Source of the DNA: VAZQ01 sp963753575
Lineage (GTDB): Bacteria; Pseudomonadota; Alphaproteobacteria; Rhizobiales; Xanthobacteraceae
Length of the DNA: 64,000 bases
Assembly: GCA_963753575.1 (NCBI GenBank)
Contig: CAVWCR010000001.1
Location: 620,001 to 684,000, forward strand
Direction of reading: 5' to 3'
The position numbers and the translations under genes were made by a program. This document shows positions 33,673 through 41,403 of the stretch, piece after piece. The stretch's first letter is position 1; every line of letters starts with the position of its first letter. Under the pieces are notes generated by a model. The model was not told the origin of the DNA. It did not search any database and saw nothing but the letters and a program-made list of their open reading frames with translations.

Positions 33673-34296
33673 ATGATCGGTCGGCCGAAGCTTGTTCTCG
33701 CATCCGGTTCGCCTCGCCGCGTCACCCTGATCAACCAGGTCGGGATCGAGCCCGATTCGCTGCGTCCGACCGACATCGACGAGACGCCGCGGCGCGGGGA
33801 ATTGCCGCGCGCCTGCGCCAACCGCCTGGCGCGTGCCAAGGCGGAGGCCGCGCTCGCGTTCGTGCGGGTCGATGAGGAACTCAAAGGCGCCTACATCCTG
33901 TCCGCCGATACGGTGGTGGCGGTCGGGCGGCGCATTCTGCCGAAGGCGGAACTGCTGGATGAGGCGGCGCAGTGCCTTCGGCTCTTGTCCGGGCGCAATC
34001 ACCGGGTCCACACCGCGGTCTGCCTGGTGACGCCGAAGGAGTCGTTCCGCCAGCGCCTGGTTGAAACCAAGGTGCGGTTCAAGCGTTTGTCGGACGATGA
34101 TATCCAGGCCTATCTCGCCTCCGGGGAGTGGCGCGGCAAGGCCGGCGGTTATGCGGCACAGGGCATTGCCTCAAGCTTCATGGTCAAGATCGTCGGCTCC
34201 TATTCCAATGTGGTGGGGTTGCCGCTCTACGAGACCACGACGCTGCTCTCGGGCGAGGGCTATCCGATCCGCCTCGGCTGGCTTAACGCGGTGTGA
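33673..34296 (+). CDS. maf: Maf-family nucleoside triphosphate pyrophosphatase
   Basis: 207 residues. Maf proteins hydrolyse non-canonical or excess nucleoside triphosphates to monophosphates. Conserved motifs: LVLASGSPRR near the N-terminus, DIDETPRRGE, the catalytic SADTVVAVGRR and the C-terminal GKAGGYAAQGIASSF. Start ATG at 33673. It sits between infA and yacG as in many alphaproteobacteria, 33 bases in front of yacG. dTTP/UTP-type against 7-methyl-GTP-type specificity cannot be decided by eye. Confidence 0.93.
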   Translation: MIGRPKLVLASGSPRRVTLINQVGIEPDSLRPTDIDETPRRGELPRACANRLARAKAEAALAFVRVDEELKGAYILSADTVVAVGRRILPKAELLDEAAQCLRLLSGRNHRVHTAVCLVTPKESFRQRLVETKVRFKRLSDDDIQAYLASGEWRGKAGGYAAQGIASSFMVKIVGSYSNVVGLPLYETTTLLSGEGYPIRLGWLNAV

Positions 34297-34329
34297 GCCG
34301 CCGCAATTTTTGTGGATTCTGCAGATCCG

Positions 34330-34554
34330 ATGACCGAGCGAGCCCCTAGTTCCAAGAGCCAGAGCCTGGCCAAGTGCCCGATCTGCCGCAAGCCGGCGGT
34401 CGATGCCTTCCGTCCGTTCTGTTCCAAGCGCTGCGCCGACGTCGATCTCAACCGCTGGTTCACCGGCGCCTACGTGGTGGCGGGCAAGGAGGAGGAAGAC
34501 GAGGACGGGTCCGGGCACCAGGCGCCGGCCGCCAAGGACGAACCGGACGCGTGA
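34330..34554 (+). CDS. yacG: DNA gyrase inhibitor YacG (zinc protein)
   Basis: 74 residues from ATG 34330; an ATG at 34312 would add six. The four-cysteine zinc ribbon CPICRKP...FRPFCSKRCADVDL is diagnostic. E. coli YacG binds zinc and inhibits gyrase. The acidic tail KEEEDEDGSG is variable in the family. Last protein gene of the housekeeping block before tRNA-Phe. Confidence 0.92.
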   Translation: MTERAPSSKSQSLAKCPICRKPAVDAFRPFCSKRCADVDLNRWFTGAYVVAGKEEEDEDGSGHQAPAAKDEPDA

Positions 34555-34682
34555 TTTCCGGGCCTCGCGGAGCGGCTGAGGGCCGCGGCCGGCGCGCCTG
34601 GGTCGCATCGGCGGTCCGCTTGCTGGAGCGGCCGTCAGCCATTATAACCCGGCGGCTCGACCGCCCAGCCGGGGGGCTCGGC

Positions 34683-34758
34683 GCCCAGGTAGCTCAGTTG
34701 GTAGAGCACGTGACTGAAAATCACGGTGTCGGTGGTTCGATTCCGCCCCTGGGCACCA
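34683..34758 (+). tRNA. tRNA-Phe (anticodon GAA), integration site
   Basis: GCCCAGG (34683-34689) pairs with CCTGGGC (34748-34754), followed by A and encoded CCA. The D-arm is TAGCTCAGTTGGTAGAGCA and the anticodon arm CGTGA-CTGAAAA-TCACG gives GAA. The T-arm is GGTTCGATTCC. A tyrosine integrase gene begins 161 bases behind it, the usual arrangement at the left end of an island. I found no second copy of the tRNA 3' end downstream in the window. Confidence 0.96.
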
Positions 34759-34859
34759 CACTGATTGTGCATATCTCCTCATATAGCGTAAAACAGTAAT
34801 TGCAGCAGTACGTTAGCTCTCATCCGTTTCAATATGGCACGGCATGCAGCGACATTGAG

Positions 34860-34919
34860 ATACCCCCGCTGGTGGGGTATATTTGGGGGGAAATTCCTCT
34901 CGTTTTTCGCGATACCCCC
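34860..34919. promoter_or_regulatory. GATACCCC repeats in the integrase leader
   Basis: ATACCCC (34860-34866) and GGGGTAT (34874-34880) form a hairpin with a 7-base loop. The same GATACCCCC string appears again at 34911-34919, directly against the integrase ATG. Three copies of an 8-9 base word in 60 bases in front of an integrase suggest binding sites for the integrase or an excisionase, with autoregulation. This is inference from pattern and position. Confidence 0.5.
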
Positions 34920-36122
34920 ATGCCGCTTTCCGATTTTGCGATCCGCAAAGCCTCTCCTCGCGAGCGTCCGTACAAGCTCGGAGACAGCGGTGGTTTGTAT
35001 CTCCTCGTGCAACCAAACGGCAGCAAACACTGGCGTCTGAAGTACCGCTTTCTAGGGAAAGAGAAGCTCCTCTCGTTCGGGAGTTACCCCTCCACCATGC
35101 TCGCTGAAGCTCGTGCACAGCGAGATGAAGCAAAGAAGCTTTTGGAGAAAGGCGCTGATCCCTCTGTCCGAAGAAGGCTCGACAAGATCGCGGCCAAGAA
35201 TGCTGCGAACAATACCTTTCGTGCTGTCGCAGCCGAGTATCTGGAGAACCTGAAGACAAATGGTGCGGCAGAGAGCACCGTGAGCAAAAATACATGGCTC
35301 CTGGAAGACCTGGCTGCGCCAATCGCTCGCCGGCCGATCGCTGAAGTCTTGCCAGCTGAAATTTTGGACATTCTCAAGAAGGTTGAGAAGAGTGGGAGAC
35401 GAGAAACTGCTCGCCGGCTCCGTGGCGTCATGGGCACGGTGTTTCGCTACGCTGTGGTAACACTGAGAGCTGAGAGCGATCCCACGGCGGCTCTTCGAGG
35501 CGCACTGCTTCCGCCAAAGGTGCAGCACCGGCCGGCATTCGTAGACGAGCCGAAACTGGGCGCTCTCATGTGCTCCATCGACGAGTACGACGGATGGCCG
35601 ACGATCAGAGCTGCCCTGCAACTGCTGGCGCTCACTATGACGCGGCCGGGGGATGTACGGCTGATGAAACGGTCGGAGATTGCTTTTGAAAAGGCAGCTT
35701 GGCGCATACCGGCAGAGCGGATGAAGATGCGCCGACCGCATGATGTGCCGCTTTCAAAACAAGCCGTCACAATCCTCAAGGATATTTGGCCACTCTCCGA
35801 AGACGCCGAGCTCGTGTTGCCTTCGATCCGCTCAAAATGCCGGCCGCTCTCGGAAGGAGCCATGATCTCCGCGCTCCGGAGAATGGGCTATGCGAGCGGT
35901 GAAGTTACTCCGCATGGTTTCCGAGCGAGCGCGAGCACGATCCTGAACGAGCGCAAGTTTGACCCGGATGTGATCGAAGCTGCACTGGCTCATCAGGATG
36001 AGAATGAAATTCGAAGAGCGTACAACCGCGCAACGTACTGGCCGGAGCGAGTGAAGCTTATGCAGGAATGGGCTGATCTGTTGGATGAGTTTCGCAAGTT
36101 GTCCGTACCTAAAACTCTTTGA
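34920..36122 (+). CDS. int: P4-type tyrosine recombinase (island integrase)
   Basis: 400 residues. The N-terminal DUF4102-like arm-binding domain (LSDFAIRKASPRERPYKLGD, GLYLLVQPNGSKHWRLKYRF) is typical of P4 integrases. The catalytic set is intact: Arg242 in TMTRPGDVR, His332-x-x-Arg335 in HGFRAS, His358 and Tyr368 in RRAYNRATY. It should be able to recombine. The ATG at 34920 gives the usual N-terminus; the frame is open 40 codons upstream. It lies directly behind tRNA-Phe, its probable attachment site. GC is lower than in the flanking housekeeping genes, consistent with transfer. No cargo genes can be identified behind it. Confidence 0.93.
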   Translation: MPLSDFAIRKASPRERPYKLGDSGGLYLLVQPNGSKHWRLKYRFLGKEKLLSFGSYPSTMLAEARAQRDEAKKLLEKGADPSVRRRLDKIAAKNAANNTFRAVAAEYLENLKTNGAAESTVSKNTWLLEDLAAPIARRPIAEVLPAEILDILKKVEKSGRRETARRLRGVMGTVFRYAVVTLRAESDPTAALRGALLPPKVQHRPAFVDEPKLGALMCSIDEYDGWPTIRAALQLLALTMTRPGDVRLMKRSEIAFEKAAWRIPAERMKMRRPHDVPLSKQAVTILKDIWPLSEDAELVLPSIRSKCRPLSEGAMISALRRMGYASGEVTPHGFRASASTILNERKFDPDVIEAALAHQDENEIRRAYNRATYWPERVKLMQEWADLLDEFRKLSVPKTL

Positions 36123-36783
36123 GAAACGTGCCCTACTGAGAATTGTCTCTTGAAATGCAACGGCGGCCTAATAACTAGACGCGGCAAAATGCACTCAGCG
36201 AAGAGGGTTTGAAGTTGAGTGCGGGGCTCACCCGGTTGGACATCGCTGACCGACAACTAAGAACGGAATCTTGGGTTCGACGCGCAAAAGGCCGGCTGGA
36301 AATATCGCGACAGCCCTGAAGCTTAGACGCACTTTCTCATGCAACAGTTATTACTACTCTCGCCTTCTTGCCCATATCGCACATCCCGATCGCGGCTCGC
36401 GCGCACCGCGTCACCTCGGCCATCTGACGAACGATCGCGCAATCGCTAGTCCACGGTCGGTGCGACGACTACACCTTGATGCACGGCCACGTCGACGGCG
36501 TTGGCGACATCAAGGTCCCGGTGGGCTGATCCAGGATTCAAGCGCCCGTCGGCTACTCACTTGCGGCTTGGCTGCTTGGTGCGTGCTCGCCTCTAAGCAC
36601 CATCACGACCGGCGCGCGGTGAGAGCGCCAGTTCGCGGCCAAGGCACACCTCGGCGGGCTCGGCACCCATAGCAGACGTATGACGCGCCGCCCGTAGGGC
36701 AAGGCTCGCGGCGTGAGCGTCTTTGTGTCGACGCTCACGCGCGGCCGAACCTCACGAGAGGTTCTTCCCCAAACCGGATGTCC
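36123..36783. other. Decayed region behind the integrase
   Basis: 661 bases with no convincing gene. A 133-codon frame at 36271-36672 is rich in Arg/His/Ser and looks like chance. A short open segment ending at TGA 36527-36529 translates to HGRCDDYTLMHGHVDGVGDI, which has a natural look but is too short to assign. The region may be island debris. Confidence 0.5.
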
Positions 36784-37185
36784 TCAATATCCGTATCCGT
36801 AGTCGCCGCAGACGTAGCTCCAGCGCCAGCCGTAGGGAGTCCAAACGCGGGCGTAGCAGTTGTCATAGGCGTAGTAGGGATAGGCGCCGGCGATGAACAC
36901 GAACCGCCGGTGATGCCTGATCCGGTGGTTCCGCGACACAAGGTGATTCACGCGGGCGTGATTGACGGCACGGCCCCCGCTGAATTGCCTGAACGTGCCA
37001 TGCGCGACGCCGGCGCGACCAAACCCGCTTATGCGGGCGCCTACATGGGAGCTCATGTGGCTACCCATATGCCCGCCCATATGCCCGCCATGTCCCCCGC
37101 CGCCCATCCGGGCAGACGCCGCGAGCGTCGAGCCGGATAACACCGCCGCCGATGCGGCCAACGCGATGATGATCTTGCGCACCAT
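36784..37185 (-). CDS. Secreted His/Gly/Tyr-rich protein
   Basis: 133 residues. Signal peptide MVRKIIIALAASAAVLSGST ending near ASA. The mature part starts with Gly/His/Met repeats (MGGGGHGGHMGGHMGSHMSS), continues with a basic His-rich middle and ends in an aromatic stretch (YPYYAYDNCYARVWTPYGWR, then GYGY). Such small proteins are common in Bradyrhizobium relatives and of unknown role. The HMGGH repeats could bind copper or nickel, which is inference from composition. The divergent response regulator starts 235 bases away. Confidence 0.75.
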   Translation of the reverse strand: MVRKIIIALAASAAVLSGSTLAASARMGGGGHGGHMGGHMGSHMSSHVGARISGFGRAGVAHGTFRQFSGGRAVNHARVNHLVSRNHRIRHHRRFVFIAGAYPYYAYDNCYARVWTPYGWRWSYVCGDYGYGY

Positions 37186-37327
37186 GACCTATTTCTCCAT
37201 TTGACTGCTGAAGCACGCCGCTGCTTCACACGTGGAATGCCGGGTACGGCCGCAGCGGAATAACGACCGGCAGTCCCGGTCAAAATGGAGATAGGCGAAC
37301 GACTACATCGCTTCAAATGAGTAATAA

Positions 37328-37340
37328 GTCAGTTTCTGAC
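37328..37340. promoter_or_regulatory. GTCAG-TTT-CTGAC palindrome upstream of the two-component system
   Basis: A perfect 5-3-5 inverted repeat in an AT-rich stretch 80-93 bases before the response regulator start. A further AAAGTCA lies 8 bases downstream. OmpR-type regulators often bind such repeats, so autoregulation or control of the divergent secreted-protein gene is possible. Confidence 0.4.
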
Positions 37341-37420
37341 AAAAAAGTCATTATTCGCGAATTCGATATTGTGACACGAAGTTCGAGCAATTTTGCTCGT
37401 CGACAGCGGAGCCCCGATAC

Positions 37421-38113
37421 ATGGTCAGCGCACGGCGCCGCATTCTGGTCATAGAGGATGATCGTGAGACAGGCGGGCAGCTCGTTGATTCGCTTGCCAC
37501 GAATGGCTATGAGGTCGACCTCGCCGCCGACGGTAATGGAGGCCTAAGCCGCGGGCGCTCTGCCGAATATGCCGTCATGGTGATCGATCGCATGCTGCCG
37601 GGCATCGACGGCCTCACCGTGATCCGTTGCCTGAGAGAAAACGGGATCGTGACTCCGGCCTTGATTGTCAGCGCGCTTGGCGAGGTCGACGATCGGGTTC
37701 GCGGCCTGCGCGCCGGCGGCGACGATTACCTGGTCAAGCCATTCGCCTTCGCCGAGTTGCTGGCCCGCGTCGACGCGCTTGCCCGCCGCAGCGATACCGT
37801 CATCAGAGAAACGGTGTTGCGCGTTGGTGATCTGGAGCTTGATCTGGTGGCCCGAACGGCGAGCCGCTGCGGGCAACAGATCGAGCTTTTGCCGCGCGAA
37901 TTCCAGGTTCTGGAGTACCTGGTGCGCAACGAGGGCCAGGTTGTCCCGCGAGCCATGCTGTTGCAGCACGTCTGGGACCTTCATTTCGATCCGAGAACCA
38001 ACATCATCGACGTCTATCTCGGACGCGTCCGCCGCAAGGTCGACGCGCATCAGGCCTATCCGTTGATCCATACCGTCCGCGGAGTTGGATATTGTGTCCG
38101 GTCTCCTCGCTAA
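37421..38113 (+). CDS. OmpR-family response regulator
   Basis: 230 residues: receiver domain (1-120) and winged-helix DNA-binding domain (130-228). Phospho-site Asp in VIDRMLPGIDGL, the acidic pair in VIEDDRET and Lys in YLVKPFAFAEL are intact. The output domain shows LELDLVARTASR, LLPREFQVLEYLVRNEGQVV and the recognition helix region TNIIDVYLGRVRRKVD. It shares an overlap with the kinase gene downstream. Target genes are unknown; the divergent secreted protein and the convergent cytochrome genes are candidates by position. Confidence 0.93.
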   Translation: MVSARRRILVIEDDRETGGQLVDSLATNGYEVDLAADGNGGLSRGRSAEYAVMVIDRMLPGIDGLTVIRCLRENGIVTPALIVSALGEVDDRVRGLRAGGDDYLVKPFAFAELLARVDALARRSDTVIRETVLRVGDLELDLVARTASRCGQQIELLPREFQVLEYLVRNEGQVVPRAMLLQHVWDLHFDPRTNIIDVYLGRVRRKVDAHQAYPLIHTVRGVGYCVRSPR

Positions 38114-39470
38114 GACATTCAGATCGTCGACGTTCAAGCAGGCGCTGATGTTCATTGGAATTTTCGGCGCCGTCGTCATTGCACTGTTCGGGTATGTCTA
38201 CTGGTCGACCGCCTACTATGTGCGCAGCCGATCGGACAATGCGCTGCTGTCAGAGCTCGCCATCCTGCAAGAAGCCTATACGGGCGGAGGACGCGACGCT
38301 GTCATCAGCAAGATCGCGCAGCGGATCGCCGACGACCATTTCAAGGACCGCGTCTATCTGCTGGCAAACTCCGCGTTCGCGCCGCTCGCCGGCAATCTTC
38401 AGGCCTGGCCATCCGTTGTGAAGGGCGCCAACGGCTGGGCCGACTTCAGCACCCAGCAGCGTGAGCATGATGCGCTGCGCAAGAGGCCGTTGCGAGCCAC
38501 GTTCGAGACGCTTCAGGACGGCACCCATTTGCTGGTGGGTCGGGATGTCGAGGATCTCGATGAGTTCGAAGGCAAGATCAGATTGGCCCTCGTTCTCAGC
38601 ATCTCATTGATATTCGTCATCGCTGGCGCGGTCAGCGTGTCCGTCACGCGGCGAACGGTCGGGCGCATCGAATCCATCAACGCGACGAGCCGTGCCATCA
38701 TGCAAAGCGGGCTTGGCCGGCGAATACCGCTGCGCGGTACGCGCGACGAGTGGGATGAGCTTGCCGCCAATCTCAATTCGATGCTCGCCCGCATCGAAGC
38801 GCTGATGGGGGAGGTCAAGCAATATACCGACAATGTGGCGCATGATTTGCGTACGCCGCTGAGCCGCATCCGCGGACGGCTGGAGAAAGCCGGCCGACAT
38901 GAGGGCAGCTCCGTCGAAACCTTGATCGGCGATACGATCGCCGATCTGGACGACGTCCTGGGCATGTTCTCCTCGCTCACGCGCATTTCTCAAATCGAGG
39001 CCAATGACCGAACGGCCGGGTTCCACATGATCGACCTTGCCGCGATTGCGCGTGAGGTGGTCGAACTGTTCGATGCCACAGCGGAGGACGAGGGCGTCCA
39101 ACTCGATGTGACCGGGGACCCATCTGTGCCGGTCAACGGCGATCGGGACCTGCTGTTCGACGCGATCTCCAATCTGGTGGACAACGCAATCAAACATGGG
39201 CGCGAAGCGGGTCGTGTGACCCTTGAAATCAGCAGCAGAGATGACGGCGCCGTTATTTCCGTGTCGGATGACGGCCCGGGGATTCCCACCAATGAGCATC
39301 AGCAGGTGTTCAAGCGCTTTTATCGGCTGGAAAGAAGTCGAGGCACCACCGGAAATGGACTCGGACTGAGTCTGGTAGCCGCTGTTGCCCGTCTGCACGG
39401 GGCCAATATCGAAGTGCTGGACAAGAAGCCTGGCCTCGAATTGCGGCTCTGCTTTCCTCAGACCCCATGA
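38094..39470 (+). CDS. HAMP-containing sensor histidine kinase
   Basis: 458 residues from GTG 38094, chosen because GGAG lies 9 bases upstream; a TTG at 38085 would overlap that site. Two membrane helices (LMFIGIFGAVVIALFGYVYW and IRLALVLSISLIFVIAGAVS) enclose a periplasmic sensor of about 125 residues. HAMP, then the H-box NVAHDLRTPLSR, N-box NLVDNAIKHG, and G-boxes SDDGPGIP and GNGLGLSL are all complete. It overlaps the regulator gene by 20 bases, so they form one unit. The signal is unknown. Confidence 0.92.
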   Translation: MSGLLAKTFRSSTFKQALMFIGIFGAVVIALFGYVYWSTAYYVRSRSDNALLSELAILQEAYTGGGRDAVISKIAQRIADDHFKDRVYLLANSAFAPLAGNLQAWPSVVKGANGWADFSTQQREHDALRKRPLRATFETLQDGTHLLVGRDVEDLDEFEGKIRLALVLSISLIFVIAGAVSVSVTRRTVGRIESINATSRAIMQSGLGRRIPLRGTRDEWDELAANLNSMLARIEALMGEVKQYTDNVAHDLRTPLSRIRGRLEKAGRHEGSSVETLIGDTIADLDDVLGMFSSLTRISQIEANDRTAGFHMIDLAAIAREVVELFDATAEDEGVQLDVTGDPSVPVNGDRDLLFDAISNLVDNAIKHGREAGRVTLEISSRDDGAVISVSDDGPGIPTNEHQQVFKRFYRLERSRGTTGNGLGLSLVAAVARLHGANIEVLDKKPGLELRLCFPQTP

Positions 39471-39501
39471 CCATTGCTACGCTTTGCACCAGACCGTTCG
39501 C

Positions 39502-40659
39502 CTACGGCCGCTTGGCTTTGCTCACATCCACCGAAACCTTCGCGCCCAGATCGGCGATCGAGTCGTACAGGATCTGGATCGTGTAGCTCGGATTGTGCGC
39601 AAACGCACCGGGGTCCTTGGTGACGAACTGATAGTTATAGGCCGCCTTGAGCAGGCGCGGCGTCCAGGCGTTGTACTTGTTGGGGACCTTGAGCTCGTCC
39701 TTGTCGGCGGTCCCGTTGCCGTTGGTATCGACGAAGAAATAAGGAAACGCCTCGGGATCGTAGACGATGTCTTTCTTGGCGACCGTCTTGGCGTAGGCGG
39801 TGATGGCGGCGTGGAGCTTGCCACGCAGATGGTCGACCTCCTGCGCGATGCCTTCGTTGGCGTCACCGCTGCCGTCGTAATCGACCTTGCTGACTCGGAT
39901 GCGGTGGAGCGACGCCTTGTCGGTCACCTCCTTGTGACAGGCGCTGCAGTCCGCTACCCGAACCTCGGTCGCGTGCGGGTCGTGGCAGCCGGTGCAGTGG
40001 TCATAGGGCGCGCGGTGCTGGAGACGGCCCGCATAGGTCTTGCCGGGATATTCGTAGGCGCCGCCCGCCGCCTTGCCCATCAGCGTGGCGCCGGCCGCCC
40101 GGTAATGGACATTGATGAAGCCGAGCTTGGGATTTGGCGTGTCGTCGTCCATGCCGGCGACGGCCTTGCTGACGCTGACGGTCAATTCGCGGCCCTGGTG
40201 ACACGCCATGCAGCGTGCGCTGGCTCCCAGGTTGTCGACCTTCAGCCCGGAGGGAAAGACCACGGACGTTAATGTGCGTGTCTTCGCATTGTGACAGGCG
40301 ACGCAGGTGATCACGGTTCCGATCGGGGCCGGATGATCAACGACGCCGGGCGCGCTGCCGTCGGCGCCGAGGAAATCCTGGAATCCAGGGGTCGAATGAC
40401 ATCTCGCACATTCGGCCGGAATGGCGCCTTCCTTGTTCCAATGATTGAAGGGCTCCGAGGCCCGACGCGCATGGGGAGACGCCGTCCATTCCGCGTAGAA
40501 CGGAACGTCCGTCGCTGCGACGGAACCGGGCGATGCTGGAGTGGTGGGGTTGGTCTGGGCGTATGGCGAGCCGCCAACCAGCACGACCAACCCGCTCGCG
40601 AGAATAGCGGTGAGAATTCCCGTAGCCACGAGCGCTCTTGAACCTCGTCGGTTGCTCAT
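39502..40659 (-). CDS. Pentaheme c-type cytochrome, periplasmic
   Basis: 385 residues with an N-terminal signal/anchor segment (ALVATGILTAILASGLVVLV). Five CXXCH heme sites: C84-H88 (CARCH), C119-H123 (CVACH), C150-H154 (CMACH), C222-H226 (CTGCH), C238-H242 (CSACH). Behind the hemes are two EF-hand-like loops, DYDGSGDANEG and DTNGNGTADKDE, that may bind calcium. I do not know a named family with this exact layout. It lies 92 bases behind the NapC-type gene, and the pair would pass electrons from membrane quinol to a periplasmic acceptor. AGGAGA precedes the ATG. The FNR box before napC probably controls both. Confidence 0.88.
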   Translation of the reverse strand: MSNRRGSRALVATGILTAILASGLVVLVGGSPYAQTNPTTPASPGSVAATDVPFYAEWTASPHARRASEPFNHWNKEGAIPAECARCHSTPGFQDFLGADGSAPGVVDHPAPIGTVITCVACHNAKTRTLTSVVFPSGLKVDNLGASARCMACHQGRELTVSVSKAVAGMDDDTPNPKLGFINVHYRAAGATLMGKAAGGAYEYPGKTYAGRLQHRAPYDHCTGCHDPHATEVRVADCSACHKEVTDKASLHRIRVSKVDYDGSGDANEGIAQEVDHLRGKLHAAITAYAKTVAKKDIVYDPEAFPYFFVDTNGNGTADKDELKVPNKYNAWTPRLLKAAYNYQFVTKDPGAFAHNPSYTIQILYDSIADLGAKVSVDVSKAKRP

Positions 40660-40707
40660 CTGGCTCTCCTGGTCAATCGTTGCGTTCTCGATCACCATCG
40701 CGTCAAC

Positions 40708-40743
40708 ACGATCCTGAACCCGATCCTGAACACGATCTTGGGA
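40708..40743. repeat. Threefold 12-bp tandem repeat (ACGATCCTGAAC)
   Basis: Units ACGATCCTGAAC, CCGATCCTGAAC and ACGATCTTGGGA lie in the 92-base gap between the NapC-type and pentaheme cytochrome genes, just behind the first stop codon. Confidence 0.8.
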
Positions 40744-40751
40744 CCGGCTCC

Positions 40752-41324
40752 TCATTTCTTCTGCCCGCCGAGCCCCGAGCCGCGAATGAAGCTGATTTGC
40801 GGGGGGACAGGCGCGTGCACGAGATTGAAATGGCAGTCGATGCAGGTCACCCGGCCCTCGCGGACGAGCTCGTGCGCGGCGCGGCCGCGCTCGCTCGCCG
40901 GGTGGATCACGGAGGCATCGTGACAGCGCCGGCAGGTGACGCTGTCCTGGCTGCGCATTTCCTCGCGCACCGAATGGGCGAGCTCGACGCGCCGTTTCTC
41001 CCATGCCGCCGGGTCGCTGAAGTCGTTCGTCTTCTCGGCGATCACGTCATGCAGGCCCTTGACCGCATGCGCATAGGTTTCGGTAAACCAGTTGGTCGCC
41101 GGGATGTGGCAATCGCCACAGCTCGGCCGGACACCGGCCGCATTGCTGCGGTGCGCCGAACGCGCGAAATCAGGGTCGGCCACCACATGCGCCATGCTGT
41201 GGCACGACGTGCAAAACGCATCGGTCGAAGTATATCGATTGACTTCGACCGACGCCAGGAGCGCGCCGGCGCCGATCAGCCCGCCGACCGCCAACAGCGC
41301 GAGAATCCCCCACCATCGCCTCAT
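40752..41324 (-). CDS. NapC/NirT-family tetraheme cytochrome c (quinol dehydrogenase)
   Basis: 190 residues: one N-terminal membrane anchor (ILALLAVGGLIGAGALLASV) and four CXXCH sites at about residues 38, 69, 131 and 161 (CTSCH, CGDCH, CRRCH, CIDCH). The SVEVNRYTSTDAFCTSCH start and HSVREEMRSQDSVTCRRCH are typical of NapC/NirT. Such proteins oxidise menaquinol or ubiquinol and reduce a periplasmic partner. The partner here is presumably the pentaheme cytochrome rather than a nitrate reductase, none of which is near. A perfect FNR/FixK site lies 61-74 bases upstream of the start. Confidence 0.93.
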   Translation of the reverse strand: MRRWWGILALLAVGGLIGAGALLASVEVNRYTSTDAFCTSCHSMAHVVADPDFARSAHRSNAAGVRPSCGDCHIPATNWFTETYAHAVKGLHDVIAEKTNDFSDPAAWEKRRVELAHSVREEMRSQDSVTCRRCHDASVIHPASERGRAAHELVREGRVTCIDCHFNLVHAPVPPQISFIRGSGLGGQKK

Positions 41325-41384
41325 CGCCGGCCCATGTTCTGCCTGTTCAATGACAACTATTAGACCGTCCCTGCCGCCGCCGGT

Positions 41385-41398
41385 TTGATCATGATCAA
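41385..41398 (-). promoter_or_regulatory. Perfect FNR/FixK box driving the NapC-pentaheme operon
   Basis: TTGATCATGATCAA is an exact match to the FNR/FixK consensus TTGAT-N4-ATCAA. On the minus strand its centre is 67 bases before the NapC-type start. A -10-like hexamer TAATAG (41362-41357) would put the transcription start near 41350, which places the box at about -41.5, the classical position for activation by FNR or FixK. So low-oxygen induction of the cytochrome pair is likely. Confidence 0.75.
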
Positions 41399-41403
41399 TG
41401 AAA

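Noticed and set aside
36443..36529. Short natural-looking peptide segment ending HVDGVGDIKVPVG
   Set aside because: About 28 codons with a stop codon close upstream; too short to assign to any family.
36271..36672. 133-codon frame behind the integrase
   Set aside because: Composition rich in Arg, His and Ser typical of a wrong frame in GC-rich DNA; no start signal or family.
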